Below are positions 20,560 to 30,305 of a stretch of 41,302 nucleotides of DNA, one piece after another; position 1 is the stretch's first letter; the number at the start of each line of letters is the position of its first letter. Under the pieces are notes generated by a model that worked only from the letters and a program-made list of their open reading frames with translations, was not told the origin of the DNA and searched no databases. Both the position numbers and the translations under genes were made by a program. Source of the stretch: a virus; IMG/VR virus record IMGVR_UViG_3300044681_000464, positions 1 through 41,302 of that record; one strand, written 5' to 3'.

Positions 20560-20583
20560 AAAAGCCCACCCCCATGGGGTGGG
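20560..20583 (-). terminator. Terminator of the late operon
   Basis: In the minus transcript CCCACCCC pairs perfectly with GGGGTGGG around a 3-nt loop, followed by CUUUUGC. It lies 47 nt past the last late gene, at the convergence point with the integrase. The U-tract is short. Confidence 0.55.
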
Positions 20584-20600
20584 TAATGCCCGCCTGCACG

Positions 20601-20629
20601 CACCACCGGATGCCGGTGGTGTTTTTGTT
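20601..20629 (+). terminator. Terminator of the integrase transcript
   Basis: CACCACCGG (20601-20609) and CCGGTGGTG (20613-20621) form a perfect 9-bp stem with a 3-nt loop, followed by TTTTTGTTTT. It lies 43 nt after the integrase stop and just before the end of the convergent late operon. Confidence 0.85.
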
Positions 20630-20851
20630 TTAGTCGTCTTCGTCTGGCATTCTCACCAGTCCGTATTTACGGAGGACGTCGTCAGGAACCCACTTGACCA
20701 TGTACTGTTTTTCCGCCTCCTTCCACCTCGCCTTTTCGCGGGGTGTCAGCGGAAGACCCCGCAGCATTTTGTTGCTGAGGTCGGCCCCATCCATGGACAG
20801 ATCATCGTCGTAGTCGTCCACATCACCGGTGTTATCGCATGGGAATATCAT
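20630..20851 (-). CDS. Small acidic protein, last late gene
   Basis: The 73-residue product begins with a strongly acidic stretch ('DNTGDVDDYDDDLSMDGADL'), then a basic helical segment ('TPREKARWKEAEKQYMVKWV'), and ends 'MPDEDD'. Its ATG overlaps the stop of the giant polyvalent gene (ATGA). It is the last gene of the late operon, next to the terminator. No family is recognised. The charge suggests a binding partner with a basic face or a DNA mimic, but this is inference. Confidence 0.7.
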   Translation of the reverse strand: MIFPCDNTGDVDDYDDDLSMDGADLSNKMLRGLPLTPREKARWKEAEKQYMVKWVPDDVLRKYGLVRMPDEDD

Positions 20852-23800
20852 TTTCGTAGGGTGAATCGTTGAATTGTCGAGCCGTTCAGACCTTCGACAA
20901 AATATTCGTTTTTGCTGAACTGTTCAACCACTGCCTCGGGGGACCAGTCCCCGCCTTTGAGGAGGTCGTAGGTCATGTTTAGACTGCTGTGCCCCACCGC
21001 CTCATTTTTGATGGCGTTCCACCCCAGCCAGTGCAGACCACCGGCGTTGTGGTGCTGGCGACCGGTTTTGGGATCTGTCAGCAGTTCCCTCAGCTCCGGC
21101 GAGTTTTTGATGACGGCATTCAACGCCGCCTCCATCCCCTCATAAAACACCAGGCTCATGTGGGGGTTGTCGGCTTCAATTTTCCCGTAGCCTCCATACA
21201 GTCCGGTGATATCAGCGGGGACACCGTTGGAATCGTATGCGACGAACTCACGCAGATTCATCCCGTATTGCTGGTAGAAAAACTCAACATATTTCCACCG
21301 GTCCATAATCAGTGCCGGAATTCCGAATGTGAGACCAATAAACCTCTGCACCTTGTTGCGTATCCCAACCGCACCCGCACCCATTGCCCAAAATCTCCGA
21401 CCCATATCTTTTGAATTGTCGGTCGCATAGATGTTCGCAGCCCGATCCCATTTGCCGTTCCACTTCTCGAGCATATCGTGGAATGAATTGGCGTTGGATT
21501 TGGACGAGTTACCCAGTTTGTCCGGCTGTGCCGTGCTGTAGAATGCGTCAGCGACCACCGCTTTCCAGCCCTCCCTGTCCAGTGCGTATTGACCGTCGAT
21601 GGATGCCTGCAACTGCCTGACCACCTCCGGCTGAGACGCCAGACGCATCCATCCAGCCTCCTGATGCAGCGGTGCCAGCATTCGGCTGAGGATTCCCCAC
21701 ATGTGATGGAGGGCGACGATCATGGGCGGCGGTGCCGCCGGTGCGGATGATCCGCTCGCAGCCTGGATCGCTTCCCTCATTGTCATCACCCCGTCCAATC
21801 CGCTGAACGCAGCCTCTCGCGTTCCAGGCACCGTGCGGTTGCCGTGGTAGCCGCCAGTGACAAGATCCACATATTCCCCTGGCCTATTCACCAGTGTCCG
21901 CAGCATTGGCGGCGGCAACATGATGTTGCCGTAGACTCCGGCCTCCCTGAAAAAGTCAGCGTAGCCATTCGGATCAGCAAACCGTGCTGGGTCATCGGCA
22001 ACCTTCGCAAGCGCACCATCGAGCCGTTGATATGCCAACGCCCTGTCTGGCTCACCCTTTTCGCCCATGCCGAGGATGGCGGCTTTTGCAATGCTCGGAA
22101 ACTCATGTTTTTTGTCACGCTTGCCGAGCGTGACACTCACCTGACTGGCTGCGTTTTTAATGCCCAGCCGCTCCTCATCAATCGCCTTGAGCTTGTCGGC
22201 GATGACGTCGTTTGCGTCCTCGATCTCCGCCTTGATGCGATCCTGCCCCTTTTGGGTTTTTGCACGCTTGAGGTTCCGTTCGAGCGTTTTGATGCGTTGC
22301 TTGGTCTCGTCAAGTTTTTTGGTGTGCTTCCTGATTTTGGCCTGGTAACCAGGGATCGCCATTTTGGTGACGGTGACATCCGCCGCCTTCACCTTTGGCG
22401 TGAAGTCCGCAACCGGCTTCAGGTCAGCCGGTGCTGGCATGAAACGCGGCTGACCCATCCGCGTAATCGACTCCCTCATTTGGGGAGTGATATCGACACG
22501 CCATATTTTACCCACCGCAGTCTCGGGGCTGTCAGGGTCCATCAGTGTTGTCTGCTCGACCTTCGCACCCCACTGCTTGACGTATTTCCCGATCTCCTTT
22601 GGAAGGATCTCGTCGTAAAATCCCTTGAAGCCCTCACCACCTATCGTCAGCTGATCCCCAGCCCACGAAGCCTCGCCTTTGCCGCTTGAGTTTGCTTTTC
22701 CTGATAGTATCTCGTTCGCAATTTGCTTTCCGACGACATCGGAGAGGTGGACCTGTTGTTTGTCGCCGTACTGCTTCGCCGACAAGCCGCTTTCCTTGTC
22801 GAAAAAGTCCAGGAATACGGTATTGCCGTCTTTTCTCGCACCAACGAGGTGAGCGTGCCCGTCGTCTCTCCATTTAATCTCATCGACGGCTTGTCGGAAT
22901 GCGTTTTTCCAGCGTTTCACCTGCTCCACCCCGGCTGTCCACCCGATCCACCCATCCCCAGTCTGGATCGAATCACGCAGCGCATGTTTGAACAAAGCCA
23001 GCCCCCATGCTGCTGATGACCTGAACGGGGCGTCGGGCACACCTGTTTTTGACCTTGAATGCCTGTTGAGTAGTTCGGCATGGGCTTGCGCTTCGTCTGG
23101 CGTAAGTGGTCCACCAAATTCAGCTAGCTGCTTTGTGTATGATTCAAGCCAGCGTTGAGCACCTTCCACCATTCTATTTTGTGAATCCAACTCCAAGCTG
23201 GACGCAGGCTCTCCGGTCTTTTTCTCGATGCGGGCAACCGCAAGGTCACGCAGTCGAATGGATTCGGACAGCCTTTTATTCCATCGCTCAATCCGTTCCA
23301 CCCTGTCTTTTCTCAGGTTGTAATTGGCCAGGGTTTTAAGCTCGTCCTCAGTAAATGTTCCTTCAGCGTATCCACCCTGTTTTCGCGCCTCCTGATGTCG
23401 GTCAGACTGCATCTCCTCAATCAGCAAACCGGTGACATCATTCCCGTCGATGCGTTCGGTTACCCGCATGTGCGCCACGTAGCCATCCACACCCCTGTAG
23501 TGGTTGCTTGTGTATCTATCGTTAATGGTCAGTGCGCTCTCGCGGTAGTAGTTATACCCCTGGAGCACATACGCTTTGTACTGATCGCCAGCGTCCTGTA
23601 TTGACAGCACCCTGTAGCTCTCGTTGGTAGCAGCTATCACCGCCTGCTTGGGGATTTTGTTTCCATACTGCTCCTTGAGCTTGTCCATGCGGTCCTCGAA
23701 ACCGACCCACTTTAACTCGTCCGGCTTCACGCCGGACCCCTTTGCAGGATTCACCGCAGCCATGATTTGATCACGCGATGCAAAGCGCGGAACCTTTTCC

Positions 23801-26800
23801 ATGACCACCTTCTCTAGGACGCTGTGGAATCCATCTGAGTCAGGTGTGACCTCCCCGCTTTCCGACACCGGCATGAACCTGTAGTCAGACCTGTCTCCGT
23901 AAACTGGATTTTTGACGAACACCGTGTTTCCAACTGAAAAGGCTTCATCAGCGGAGACCACCGGCTCGTCGGTCGCCTTGTCGTAGAAGTAGGAGTGGTC
24001 CTTGGGGTCCATCCCGACGGGAGTCCACATCTCAATGTCAGTCGGTATGTCCTTGGAGTGCTGGTATTCCCCAATGGCTGTCGCGATGGGTGACTTGCTT
24101 AACTCGCCACTTTTTATTCTCTCGGCAGTAGACTGTTTGACACTGAACTGCACGTTTTTAAGGCGCACCGCACGGTCATATCCAAGGACGGGTCCAGGAA
24201 CCTCACCTGTGTTCCCCGGAACGTGAATGGTCTGCGCGTAGACTCGCGCATTCTCGGGGCTGCGGTTGAATGTGGGAATGTCTATGCGAACGGCAACCTT
24301 GGTCCCCTCCGGCAGTTTTCGTGCGGCACCGTAGGCATCGGAAATGGGCTTTGCGGTTTCGTTGAGGACGATTTTCCCGTTAGGCAAAACCGTTTTCAAA
24401 CCCTTCACGCCCTTGCTTCCGTTTGCCCGAACAAGCGCCGCCTTGACGGCGCTGTCGCTGAACGCACGCGCATACTCCTCGTTGCTGCCAAGCGTGCGCT
24501 TTATGATCTCGCGACTGATATTCAAACTATCACGATCACGATCCTTTGCCGCCGCGATCCTGGCACCTGACTCAGTTGAGTGAACCCCAGCGAGCTTCCC
24601 GTCCTTGCGGTATCGCCTCCACCCCCTGCTGCCTTTTACCAGTGTGCTGCCGTCGCTGCCACGTCGCAGGTTGTCTCCCACCGGCTGGTAGCGCACCTCA
24701 GCCCTCCTCCACGTCTCGGTGGACATGCGGTGGTGTTCGCCGGTTGGATCGAGTTTGATCATGCGATCCAGCCGGAACGAGTGAACGTATTTGCTGCCGC
24801 CCTTTTCCTTCGCCGACAACCACCTCGCCAGCACACCGGCGTTGTCTGCGCCGAATATCTCCGCCGCCCTTCCAGGCGGCGTGCTGGGGTTGTCCATGAG
24901 CGCAACGTATCTGCTCATGTCGCGAGCAAACGCACCGTAGTCCCGGCCCCATGGTCCAAGCCCGCCCTTGGATGCGGCATCGCGTGCGTCGTTCCTGAGC
25001 TTCGACAGGTCCAGCCCTCGCACGTATGGGTTGCCCGCATTGGTGTCCGCCTCCAGTCGCAGATCGAACGGAACAATGGTGCGCGTGGACACCTTGACGC
25101 CGGAGCTGTAGACCGACCTGAACCGGTCGGTGAGCTTGTTGCGTCGGCGTGTGGTCGCAGCACCGTAGACCATCTGGAGCACGTTTGGATCGCCGTCCTC
25201 CATCGCTTTGGTGCTCGCGCTGATAGCCTTCAGCATCTCCTTCAGCTTGTTGCTGATTCGCATGTCCGCCTCGATGGCGGACAACTGGCTTGGAGACAGC
25301 CTCGACCCGGCAACCGCATCGCCATCAGGCTCCATGCCGCCCTCGGTCGGGTCTGCATACCGGCTGAGGATCTCCATGAGCGCGGATACCTCCTCTCGGG
25401 ATTTGGACTCCACCTCACCAACCGACTTCCACTTGTATTTGCCGGAAGCTGGATCGCGGGTTGCCAACCCGATATCCTCCATGAGTTCGCCAACTCCGGC
25501 CTCGCCCAGATCCCCCTTGCGGACAACGGTGTGGGAGGCGTCACCGTCCCGCACAATCCGCTCGCCGAGTTTCGCACGCGCACGCACCAGATCCCGCAGC
25601 ATCGCATTCGCCAGCGCAGTCGCCTTCGGGATGTCACCGTGAAACAGGATGCTGTCCACATCCCGCATTCCGCGTTGTGCAAACCACCCCGCAGCCTTTC
25701 CGAGGAAGGTATCGGTGCGGTGTTTGATCAGCATGTCAGCGATGTTGGATCGCAAACTGTTGTGCGCCCTCAACACCGTGTCTGGGTTGCCCCCAGCCAG
25801 CAGCTGCCCGAGATACTCACCACCAACCTCATCGAAAATGTATTCGCGCCGGTCGGACTCGGAGGTCATGCGATCCATGTCCGCCTTGGCTTCGTCTGGA
25901 GCCATGTCGCGATACCGCTGCCAGAGTCGTTCGAGCACCTCGCCGGTCACCAGTCCCTCCCTGACCATGTCCACCCCACCGGAGGAGTTTGGAATGGTTT
26001 TGCCCATCACCGCATCGCGCAGTGCCTGGACCTGCGGGGCAAGCTGCTCCACCTCCTTCAGCGCGTGGAACAGCTCATGCCCAAGCGTCTGCGCTGCGTC
26101 GGTCGCCTTCGCGCCTTCCCGAGTCAGGATATCCTGGTTGATGAAAATCTGACCACCCTCTCGGGTGTCCACATAGATGCCCCGTGCGCGGGGCAGCTCA
26201 CGCGTTGCCCAGCCGGTGGAGTCCAGCACGTTCACGTCAATGTCGCCCAGGACACCACGCGCCAGATTGATCGTGTCCATGAAGGTCGCAGCGGCATCAA
26301 CTCCATGCGCCTCGGAAACCGCCTTCACGGCTCCCGCGTTTTTGTCGTCGCTGTTAATGAAGCGGGTGAGATCATTCGCTCTCGCAGCCTTCGCGGATCT
26401 CCCCGTGACGCGCCCAACCCCCTGAACCAGCGATCCGGCAGCACCGCCCATCAGAGACCCCTCAAACGCAGCATTGAGCGTGTTGTCGGGGTCTGACCAC
26501 AGTCCTAGACCAGCACCCACCGCAGCACCAGTAACCGCGTCAGCGGCACCGTGCAGGCCCATGTCGATGGCAGCATCTCCACCATGCGTTCCGATGAACC
26601 CAAGCGCCCTGTCCACCGGCGTTGCATTGGGCAGCATACCCAGACCTTCCATCGGCCCAACACGCGTGGGCGCGTTCCTGAGCCGGTCAGCTGCCGCCTC
26701 AGCGATCTGACCACCGGCCCTGACCAGCGTCGGTGCGTTGATGAGTTTGCGGACGGTGCCGGTGCCGCCGCCTGACACTTGGTTCGCGATACTGCCACCA

Positions 26801-27585
26801 AGGGCTGCGGCTTTCACCGCGTCCTTGTTTCCGACACCGACAACATCACCGACGGTCTTGAGCGCGTTGTCCACAAAACGCTCTCCGGCACCACCAACCT
26901 TTGTTGCCACCCTGCCTGCCGCACCCAGCGGCTTCGCAACCCCGACCGCAGCCCCCTTCGCCAGCAGCTTTCCAACCGGCGCGAAAGGCACGAAGGTAGA
27001 TGGGTCGGCAACAGTCCCCACCAGCCGCGTCAATTCGGGGTTCACATACCCCTTGTCGATCAGGACTGTTTTCGCACCCTCATCCAACTCACCCAGCCAC
27101 TTGTTGTATTCCCGAGCCTCAAGGAACTGCATGTAGCGGTCCTTGACCGTATCGTTGCCCGTGATCCATGACCGGAACCGGAACGCCGGGGATGACGGGT
27201 TTTGCGACTGCAACAGCAGACCATCGAGCTGGGCACCGCCTTGCGCGATGCCCTCGACGGCGCTTGCGGGTGCCTTGAGCGGATCGCTGAACAGACCACC
27301 AACACCCTGGGAGACCACGTCGGTCAGGCGCGATGCGACCTCACCTGCGTCAAAGTTTTCCAGCGACTCCTTTGCCCAACCAACCAGACCGTTTTCCTTT
27401 TTGGATGATTCCCACGCAGCAAACTCATCCTGCGTCGGCACGTAGGATGGGTCGGTGCGGATCAACTCCTCGGTGTCCTCCGGCTCAACTGGATACTCAC
27501 GCTCGATAAACGAACGCATCTCCTGCGGAGAAGCCTCATCAGGGAATGAGACCGATCGGCCTCTGGTTAGTTGGACGGTAATCAT
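20848..27585 (-). CDS. Giant polyvalent / internal ejection-type protein with metallopeptidase motif
   Basis: The product has 2245 residues from ATG 27585 (ATGA overlap with the preceding stop). It starts with 'ITVQLTRGRSVSFPDEASPQ', a common opening of podovirus internal proteins. A zinc-peptidase motif 'GHELFHAL' (residues 503-507 for HELFH), with 'FDEVGGEYLG' (about 585-594) supplying a third ligand, marks a polyvalent metallopeptidase-type domain. Later 'GLLIEEMQSDRHQEARKQGG', 'GVPDAPFRSSAAW', 'GGEGFKGFYDEILPKEIGKY' and 'WRVDITPQMRESITRMGQPR' are blocks I recognise from large polyvalent phage proteins. A coiled coil lies at about 1745-1820, and a Gly/Trp-rich conserved-looking segment at about 2060-2245. 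It is probably packed in the virion and injected with the DNA. Confidence 0.85.
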   Translation of the reverse strand: MITVQLTRGRSVSFPDEASPQEMRSFIEREYPVEPEDTEELIRTDPSYVPTQDEFAAWESSKKENGLVGWAKESLENFDAGEVASRLTDVVSQGVGGLFSDPLKAPASAVEGIAQGGAQLDGLLLQSQNPSSPAFRFRSWITGNDTVKDRYMQFLEAREYNKWLGELDEGAKTVLIDKGYVNPELTRLVGTVADPSTFVPFAPVGKLLAKGAAVGVAKPLGAAGRVATKVGGAGERFVDNALKTVGDVVGVGNKDAVKAAALGGSIANQVSGGGTGTVRKLINAPTLVRAGGQIAEAAADRLRNAPTRVGPMEGLGMLPNATPVDRALGFIGTHGGDAAIDMGLHGAADAVTGAAVGAGLGLWSDPDNTLNAAFEGSLMGGAAGSLVQGVGRVTGRSAKAARANDLTRFINSDDKNAGAVKAVSEAHGVDAAATFMDTINLARGVLGDIDVNVLDSTGWATRELPRARGIYVDTREGGQIFINQDILTREGAKATDAAQTLGHELFHALKEVEQLAPQVQALRDAVMGKTIPNSSGGVDMVREGLVTGEVLERLWQRYRDMAPDEAKADMDRMTSESDRREYIFDEVGGEYLGQLLAGGNPDTVLRAHNSLRSNIADMLIKHRTDTFLGKAAGWFAQRGMRDVDSILFHGDIPKATALANAMLRDLVRARAKLGERIVRDGDASHTVVRKGDLGEAGVGELMEDIGLATRDPASGKYKWKSVGEVESKSREEVSALMEILSRYADPTEGGMEPDGDAVAGSRLSPSQLSAIEADMRISNKLKEMLKAISASTKAMEDGDPNVLQMVYGAATTRRRNKLTDRFRSVYSSGVKVSTRTIVPFDLRLEADTNAGNPYVRGLDLSKLRNDARDAASKGGLGPWGRDYGAFARDMSRYVALMDNPSTPPGRAAEIFGADNAGVLARWLSAKEKGGSKYVHSFRLDRMIKLDPTGEHHRMSTETWRRAEVRYQPVGDNLRRGSDGSTLVKGSRGWRRYRKDGKLAGVHSTESGARIAAAKDRDRDSLNISREIIKRTLGSNEEYARAFSDSAVKAALVRANGSKGVKGLKTVLPNGKIVLNETAKPISDAYGAARKLPEGTKVAVRIDIPTFNRSPENARVYAQTIHVPGNTGEVPGPVLGYDRAVRLKNVQFSVKQSTAERIKSGELSKSPIATAIGEYQHSKDIPTDIEMWTPVGMDPKDHSYFYDKATDEPVVSADEAFSVGNTVFVKNPVYGDRSDYRFMPVSESGEVTPDSDGFHSVLEKVVMEKVPRFASRDQIMAAVNPAKGSGVKPDELKWVGFEDRMDKLKEQYGNKIPKQAVIAATNESYRVLSIQDAGDQYKAYVLQGYNYYRESALTINDRYTSNHYRGVDGYVAHMRVTERIDGNDVTGLLIEEMQSDRHQEARKQGGYAEGTFTEDELKTLANYNLRKDRVERIERWNKRLSESIRLRDLAVARIEKKTGEPASSLELDSQNRMVEGAQRWLESYTKQLAEFGGPLTPDEAQAHAELLNRHSRSKTGVPDAPFRSSAAWGLALFKHALRDSIQTGDGWIGWTAGVEQVKRWKNAFRQAVDEIKWRDDGHAHLVGARKDGNTVFLDFFDKESGLSAKQYGDKQQVHLSDVVGKQIANEILSGKANSSGKGEASWAGDQLTIGGEGFKGFYDEILPKEIGKYVKQWGAKVEQTTLMDPDSPETAVGKIWRVDITPQMRESITRMGQPRFMPAPADLKPVADFTPKVKAADVTVTKMAIPGYQAKIRKHTKKLDETKQRIKTLERNLKRAKTQKGQDRIKAEIEDANDVIADKLKAIDEERLGIKNAASQVSVTLGKRDKKHEFPSIAKAAILGMGEKGEPDRALAYQRLDGALAKVADDPARFADPNGYADFFREAGVYGNIMLPPPMLRTLVNRPGEYVDLVTGGYHGNRTVPGTREAAFSGLDGVMTMREAIQAASGSSAPAAPPPMIVALHHMWGILSRMLAPLHQEAGWMRLASQPEVVRQLQASIDGQYALDREGWKAVVADAFYSTAQPDKLGNSSKSNANSFHDMLEKWNGKWDRAANIYATDNSKDMGRRFWAMGAGAVGIRNKVQRFIGLTFGIPALIMDRWKYVEFFYQQYGMNLREFVAYDSNGVPADITGLYGGYGKIEADNPHMSLVFYEGMEAALNAVIKNSPELRELLTDPKTGRQHHNAGGLHWLGWNAIKNEAVGHSSLNMTYDLLKGGDWSPEAVVEQFSKNEYFVEGLNGSTIQRFTLRK

Positions 27586-29093
27586 TTCAAGTTGCGAAGT
27601 TCCGACAGTGTTACGACCCTGTTGTTGGGATCTTGTTGCTGGCTGACCGGAGCGTTGCTCCATCCGCTGATGTCTCGACCCGACCTCCGCAGCGCATCCT
27701 TGGTGACCGCTTCCATGTTGTTGAGTCGCGTCTCCATGTCCGAGATCAGCACAGCCGCCATGTCCTTGGGGTTTTTCAACTGAGGCAGCGTCTGCCTATA
27801 ACGCTCGATGTCGGTGTCGGTCAGGACACCGACCTCACCGAATACCCCGCGTGCGATATTCGGCAGAGCTGCGTTGATTGCCGCGTTCCATTCCCGCGAG
27901 GACTTGTCCCACGGATTCATCTCTCGGAAAAACGAGACAATCGGCCCCATCGGACCCAACTCGGCCATTTTGGACTTCAGCGTTGCGATGTCATTTCGCG
28001 CCTGGTTAATCGAGGTCAACTTCTCAATCTCTCCCGCCTGCAACGGAGTCAGTTTTTGGCCGGTGTTTTGAACCACGTTCGCGATTTTCCCGCCCTCGCT
28101 GATGATCGAGAAATTGCCAAAGTCCTCAATCTCCCGACCTCGCATACTGTCCCTCATCCCCATGGCGGACTGGATCGCCGGAGCGGACGTGATGTTGTTT
28201 TTGATCAGGTGTTGGAGGAACGCCTCCCTGTCGTTTTGAACCGGCATCTGCATCGTCATAGTCGTGTCCGGCATCTGCTGCGTCAGCATGGGCGCAGTCG
28301 GAATTGAGAGCGGCGCTTGGGGCTGGATCAGTGACTCCACCTGCGGCATGACCGGCCCCGTTGTCGGGAACATGTTCATTGACCGGCGGCGACCATTTTG
28401 GACTGCGCCCTGAGCGTCCCACATGGCAAGCTCCCCAAGGCTCATGTCTGATACAGTCTGCCTTTGAGCATCAACCTGCTGTTGAGCCGCCTGCTGGGCT
28501 TGCGGCAGCTGCTGGTTGGCGTAGTTCGCCATCTCTCGGTTGTAGTCAACCAACCTCTGCTGGTCCTCGTTGCTGATTCCGACTGGGGCACCCCCGTTTT
28601 CGTAGAAGCTGGAAAGGGCGGCATTGGCATCCTGCGCTGTCATCTCACGCGTTCCACCGGCAACGGGAACCTGCACATCCTGCATCGGGGTCTGATAGCT
28701 GGAGACGACACTGGCGATGTTGTTCATCTGCCGCATCTGGTTGAGTTGACCGGCCTGCACCTCACCGGCGACAGATGACTTGAAAGCGTGGTTGAACTTG
28801 AGCAGGTCATCCGTTTTGAGCTTGTGCCCCTTCCACTTCTCAAAATCCTTTTCACCGAGGATCTGCATCCACCGCTCAGGATCAGCCAGTGCGTATCCCT
28901 CAGCCTCACCCTCAGCCAGACTGCGCTGTTGTTTGGCGGTCTGATACTCCTTCACCGCCGACTTGATGCCGTCGCCCAGCTGGGCCAAACCATTGGCGAG
29001 GTATCGCCCTGGCGCTGTAGCCGCCTCCATGTAGCCCTGCGGCAACGGCGCGACCCGCTGCCCGCTGTATTTTGAAAAGTAGTCGTAAGCCAT
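27582..29093 (-). CDS. Internal virion protein
   Basis: This 503-residue product starts at ATG 29093, 1 nt after the previous stop; a longer frame from 29123 would overlap the upstream gene by 29 nt. It begins 'MAYDYFSKYSGQRVAPLPQG' and has long Gln/Ala-rich helical parts ('YANQQLPQAQQAAQQQVDAQ'), a Met/Pro/Thr-rich linker around residues 240-290, and a helical C-terminal half with 'EIEKLTSINQARNDIATLKS'. Such sequences next to a giant polyvalent gene are typical of podovirus ejection proteins, which exit with the DNA and cross the envelope. No enzyme motif is seen. Confidence 0.72.
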   Translation of the reverse strand: MAYDYFSKYSGQRVAPLPQGYMEAATAPGRYLANGLAQLGDGIKSAVKEYQTAKQQRSLAEGEAEGYALADPERWMQILGEKDFEKWKGHKLKTDDLLKFNHAFKSSVAGEVQAGQLNQMRQMNNIASVVSSYQTPMQDVQVPVAGGTREMTAQDANAALSSFYENGGAPVGISNEDQQRLVDYNREMANYANQQLPQAQQAAQQQVDAQRQTVSDMSLGELAMWDAQGAVQNGRRRSMNMFPTTGPVMPQVESLIQPQAPLSIPTAPMLTQQMPDTTMTMQMPVQNDREAFLQHLIKNNITSAPAIQSAMGMRDSMRGREIEDFGNFSIISEGGKIANVVQNTGQKLTPLQAGEIEKLTSINQARNDIATLKSKMAELGPMGPIVSFFREMNPWDKSSREWNAAINAALPNIARGVFGEVGVLTDTDIERYRQTLPQLKNPKDMAAVLISDMETRLNNMEAVTKDALRRSGRDISGWSNAPVSQQQDPNNRVVTLSELRNLK

Positions 29094-29094
29094 A

Positions 29095-29505
29095 TCAGTG
29101 TTGGTTTTGGTATGCCGCCTCACGCAGCCTCAAACTGACTGCACGCTGGTGCCTCCACCCACCAACGATTGATGCGACCTGAGTGACCATGTCGTTCCCG
29201 CATTGCCGGATCACATCCGACACCCTGCCTTTCCAGTCGTGCTCGCCCTCCCACGCAACCGAGTCCGCGAAGGTGTTGGCGATGCAGTCCACCACCCCCG
29301 ATAGCCTCGCCGAGTTCGCCAGCCAAAACGGAGTCGAATACATCGCATTCGCGTGAGCCAGACACTCCATCAGCCGCTCGGGGGAAAACTCCTCGTCGAT
29401 CAAATCATCGACCATGTGGGCGTATGCGTGGAACGCAACGAGGAACACCAGCGCATCCGCGTTGTTGCCCGCCGCCTCACGATAGATGTTGATGATTTTG
29501 CTCAC
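29095..29505 (-). CDS. Hypothetical protein among internal virion genes
   Basis: The product has 136 residues, with 'ADALVFLVAFHAYAHMVDDL' and 'IDEEFSPERLMECLAHANAM', and a helical remainder with several Trp residues. The cluster 'HAYAHMVDDLIDEE' has two His and four acidic residues in a helix, which could bind a metal, though this is only a guess. ATG 29505 overlaps the previous stop (ATGA). Its place between two internal virion genes suggests a structural or assembly role. Family not recognised. Confidence 0.68.
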   Translation of the reverse strand: MSKIINIYREAAGNNADALVFLVAFHAYAHMVDDLIDEEFSPERLMECLAHANAMYSTPFWLANSARLSGVVDCIANTFADSVAWEGEHDWKGRVSDVIRQCGNDMVTQVASIVGGWRHQRAVSLRLREAAYQNQH

Positions 29506-30305
29506 AGCGCGTTGCCGACCATCGACATTGCTCCGCCGGTGATCGCCGCCTTGTTGGCGGCGGTTGCGGTCCTCGCAGCCATCATCTGCTGCTGGTTGCT
29601 CCCGATGAGATCGGATGCGTATTGGGACTCGGGATTAAACAGTTGCCCAGGATTAAATGACTGTGCCTGCGATGCGTATGCCGGTGCGGCTGCAAACGTC
29701 CCGCTGGACCTCCCAAGGATCTGCTGGAACGGGTCACCGTAAGCCGCCCGCTGCATGTTGAACGCATTCATCGCAGCCGCGTTCCGCCGGTCCTGCTCCT
29801 GCGCTCCGGCAAAGGACGATGCGAGCACCTCGTCGAACGCGCCGGATGGCGAGTTGGAGAGTCCGCGGGCGGCATACGCAGCCCTTGATGCCTGCTGCAT
29901 CTGGCGGGCCTGATCAGGTGTCAGGGCACTGCCCGCATCAACTCCAGCCTGTGCGCTGCGGGTCATGCTATCCACCAGAGCCGCCTGCTGCGGATTCGAT
30001 GCGCGGATCGCAGCCTGCGCCTGCGGTCCCAGATCCTGCACCGCGCTGATGTCCGCCTCCCTCTGGCTGCGGAGGGCACCCTGCTCAAGGGACTGGAGTT
30101 TGGGGAAAATGCTGTTGGAGTATACGTTCATCAGGCGGGGTGCCGCCTGCTCCATCAGCGCCAGCTGAAGGTTTTGATATTTCGGCGCATACTTCGACTC
30201 CGCCGCGTAGAGTTGCGGTGCCAGATCAATCTGCGCCTGCAACGTGTCCCGCGTCTCCTGCCCGTAGTCTCTCGGCGGCGGTGCCGCCACATTGGTGCTA
30301 CCCAT
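29502..30305 (-). CDS. Ala/Gln-rich internal virion protein
   Basis: This 267-residue product is rich in Ala, Gln and Ser throughout, with long predicted helices ('LQAQIDLAPQLYAAESKYAP', 'ARQMQQASRAAYAARGLSNS'). Near the end it has 'MMAARTATAANKAAITGGAM' and a hydrophobic tail. This low-complexity helical composition is typical of small ejection or core proteins of podoviruses. GAGGAG lies upstream of ATG 30305. It overlaps the previous gene by 8 nt and the next by 4 nt. The call rests on composition and context. Confidence 0.72.
   Translation of the reverse strand: MGSTNVAAPPPRDYGQETRDTLQAQIDLAPQLYAAESKYAPKYQNLQLALMEQAAPRLMNVYSNSIFPKLQSLEQGALRSQREADISAVQDLGPQAQAAIRASNPQQAALVDSMTRSAQAGVDAGSALTPDQARQMQQASRAAYAARGLSNSPSGAFDEVLASSFAGAQEQDRRNAAAMNAFNMQRAAYGDPFQQILGRSSGTFAAAPAYASQAQSFNPGQLFNPESQYASDLIGSNQQQMMAARTATAANKAAITGGAMSMVGNAL

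Noticed and set aside
24580-26496. 638-codon plus-strand open frame opposite the polyvalent gene
   Set aside because: It is fully antisense to a gene with recognisable motifs, has no ribosome site, and has the Arg/His/Val-rich composition expected of a GC-rich complement frame.
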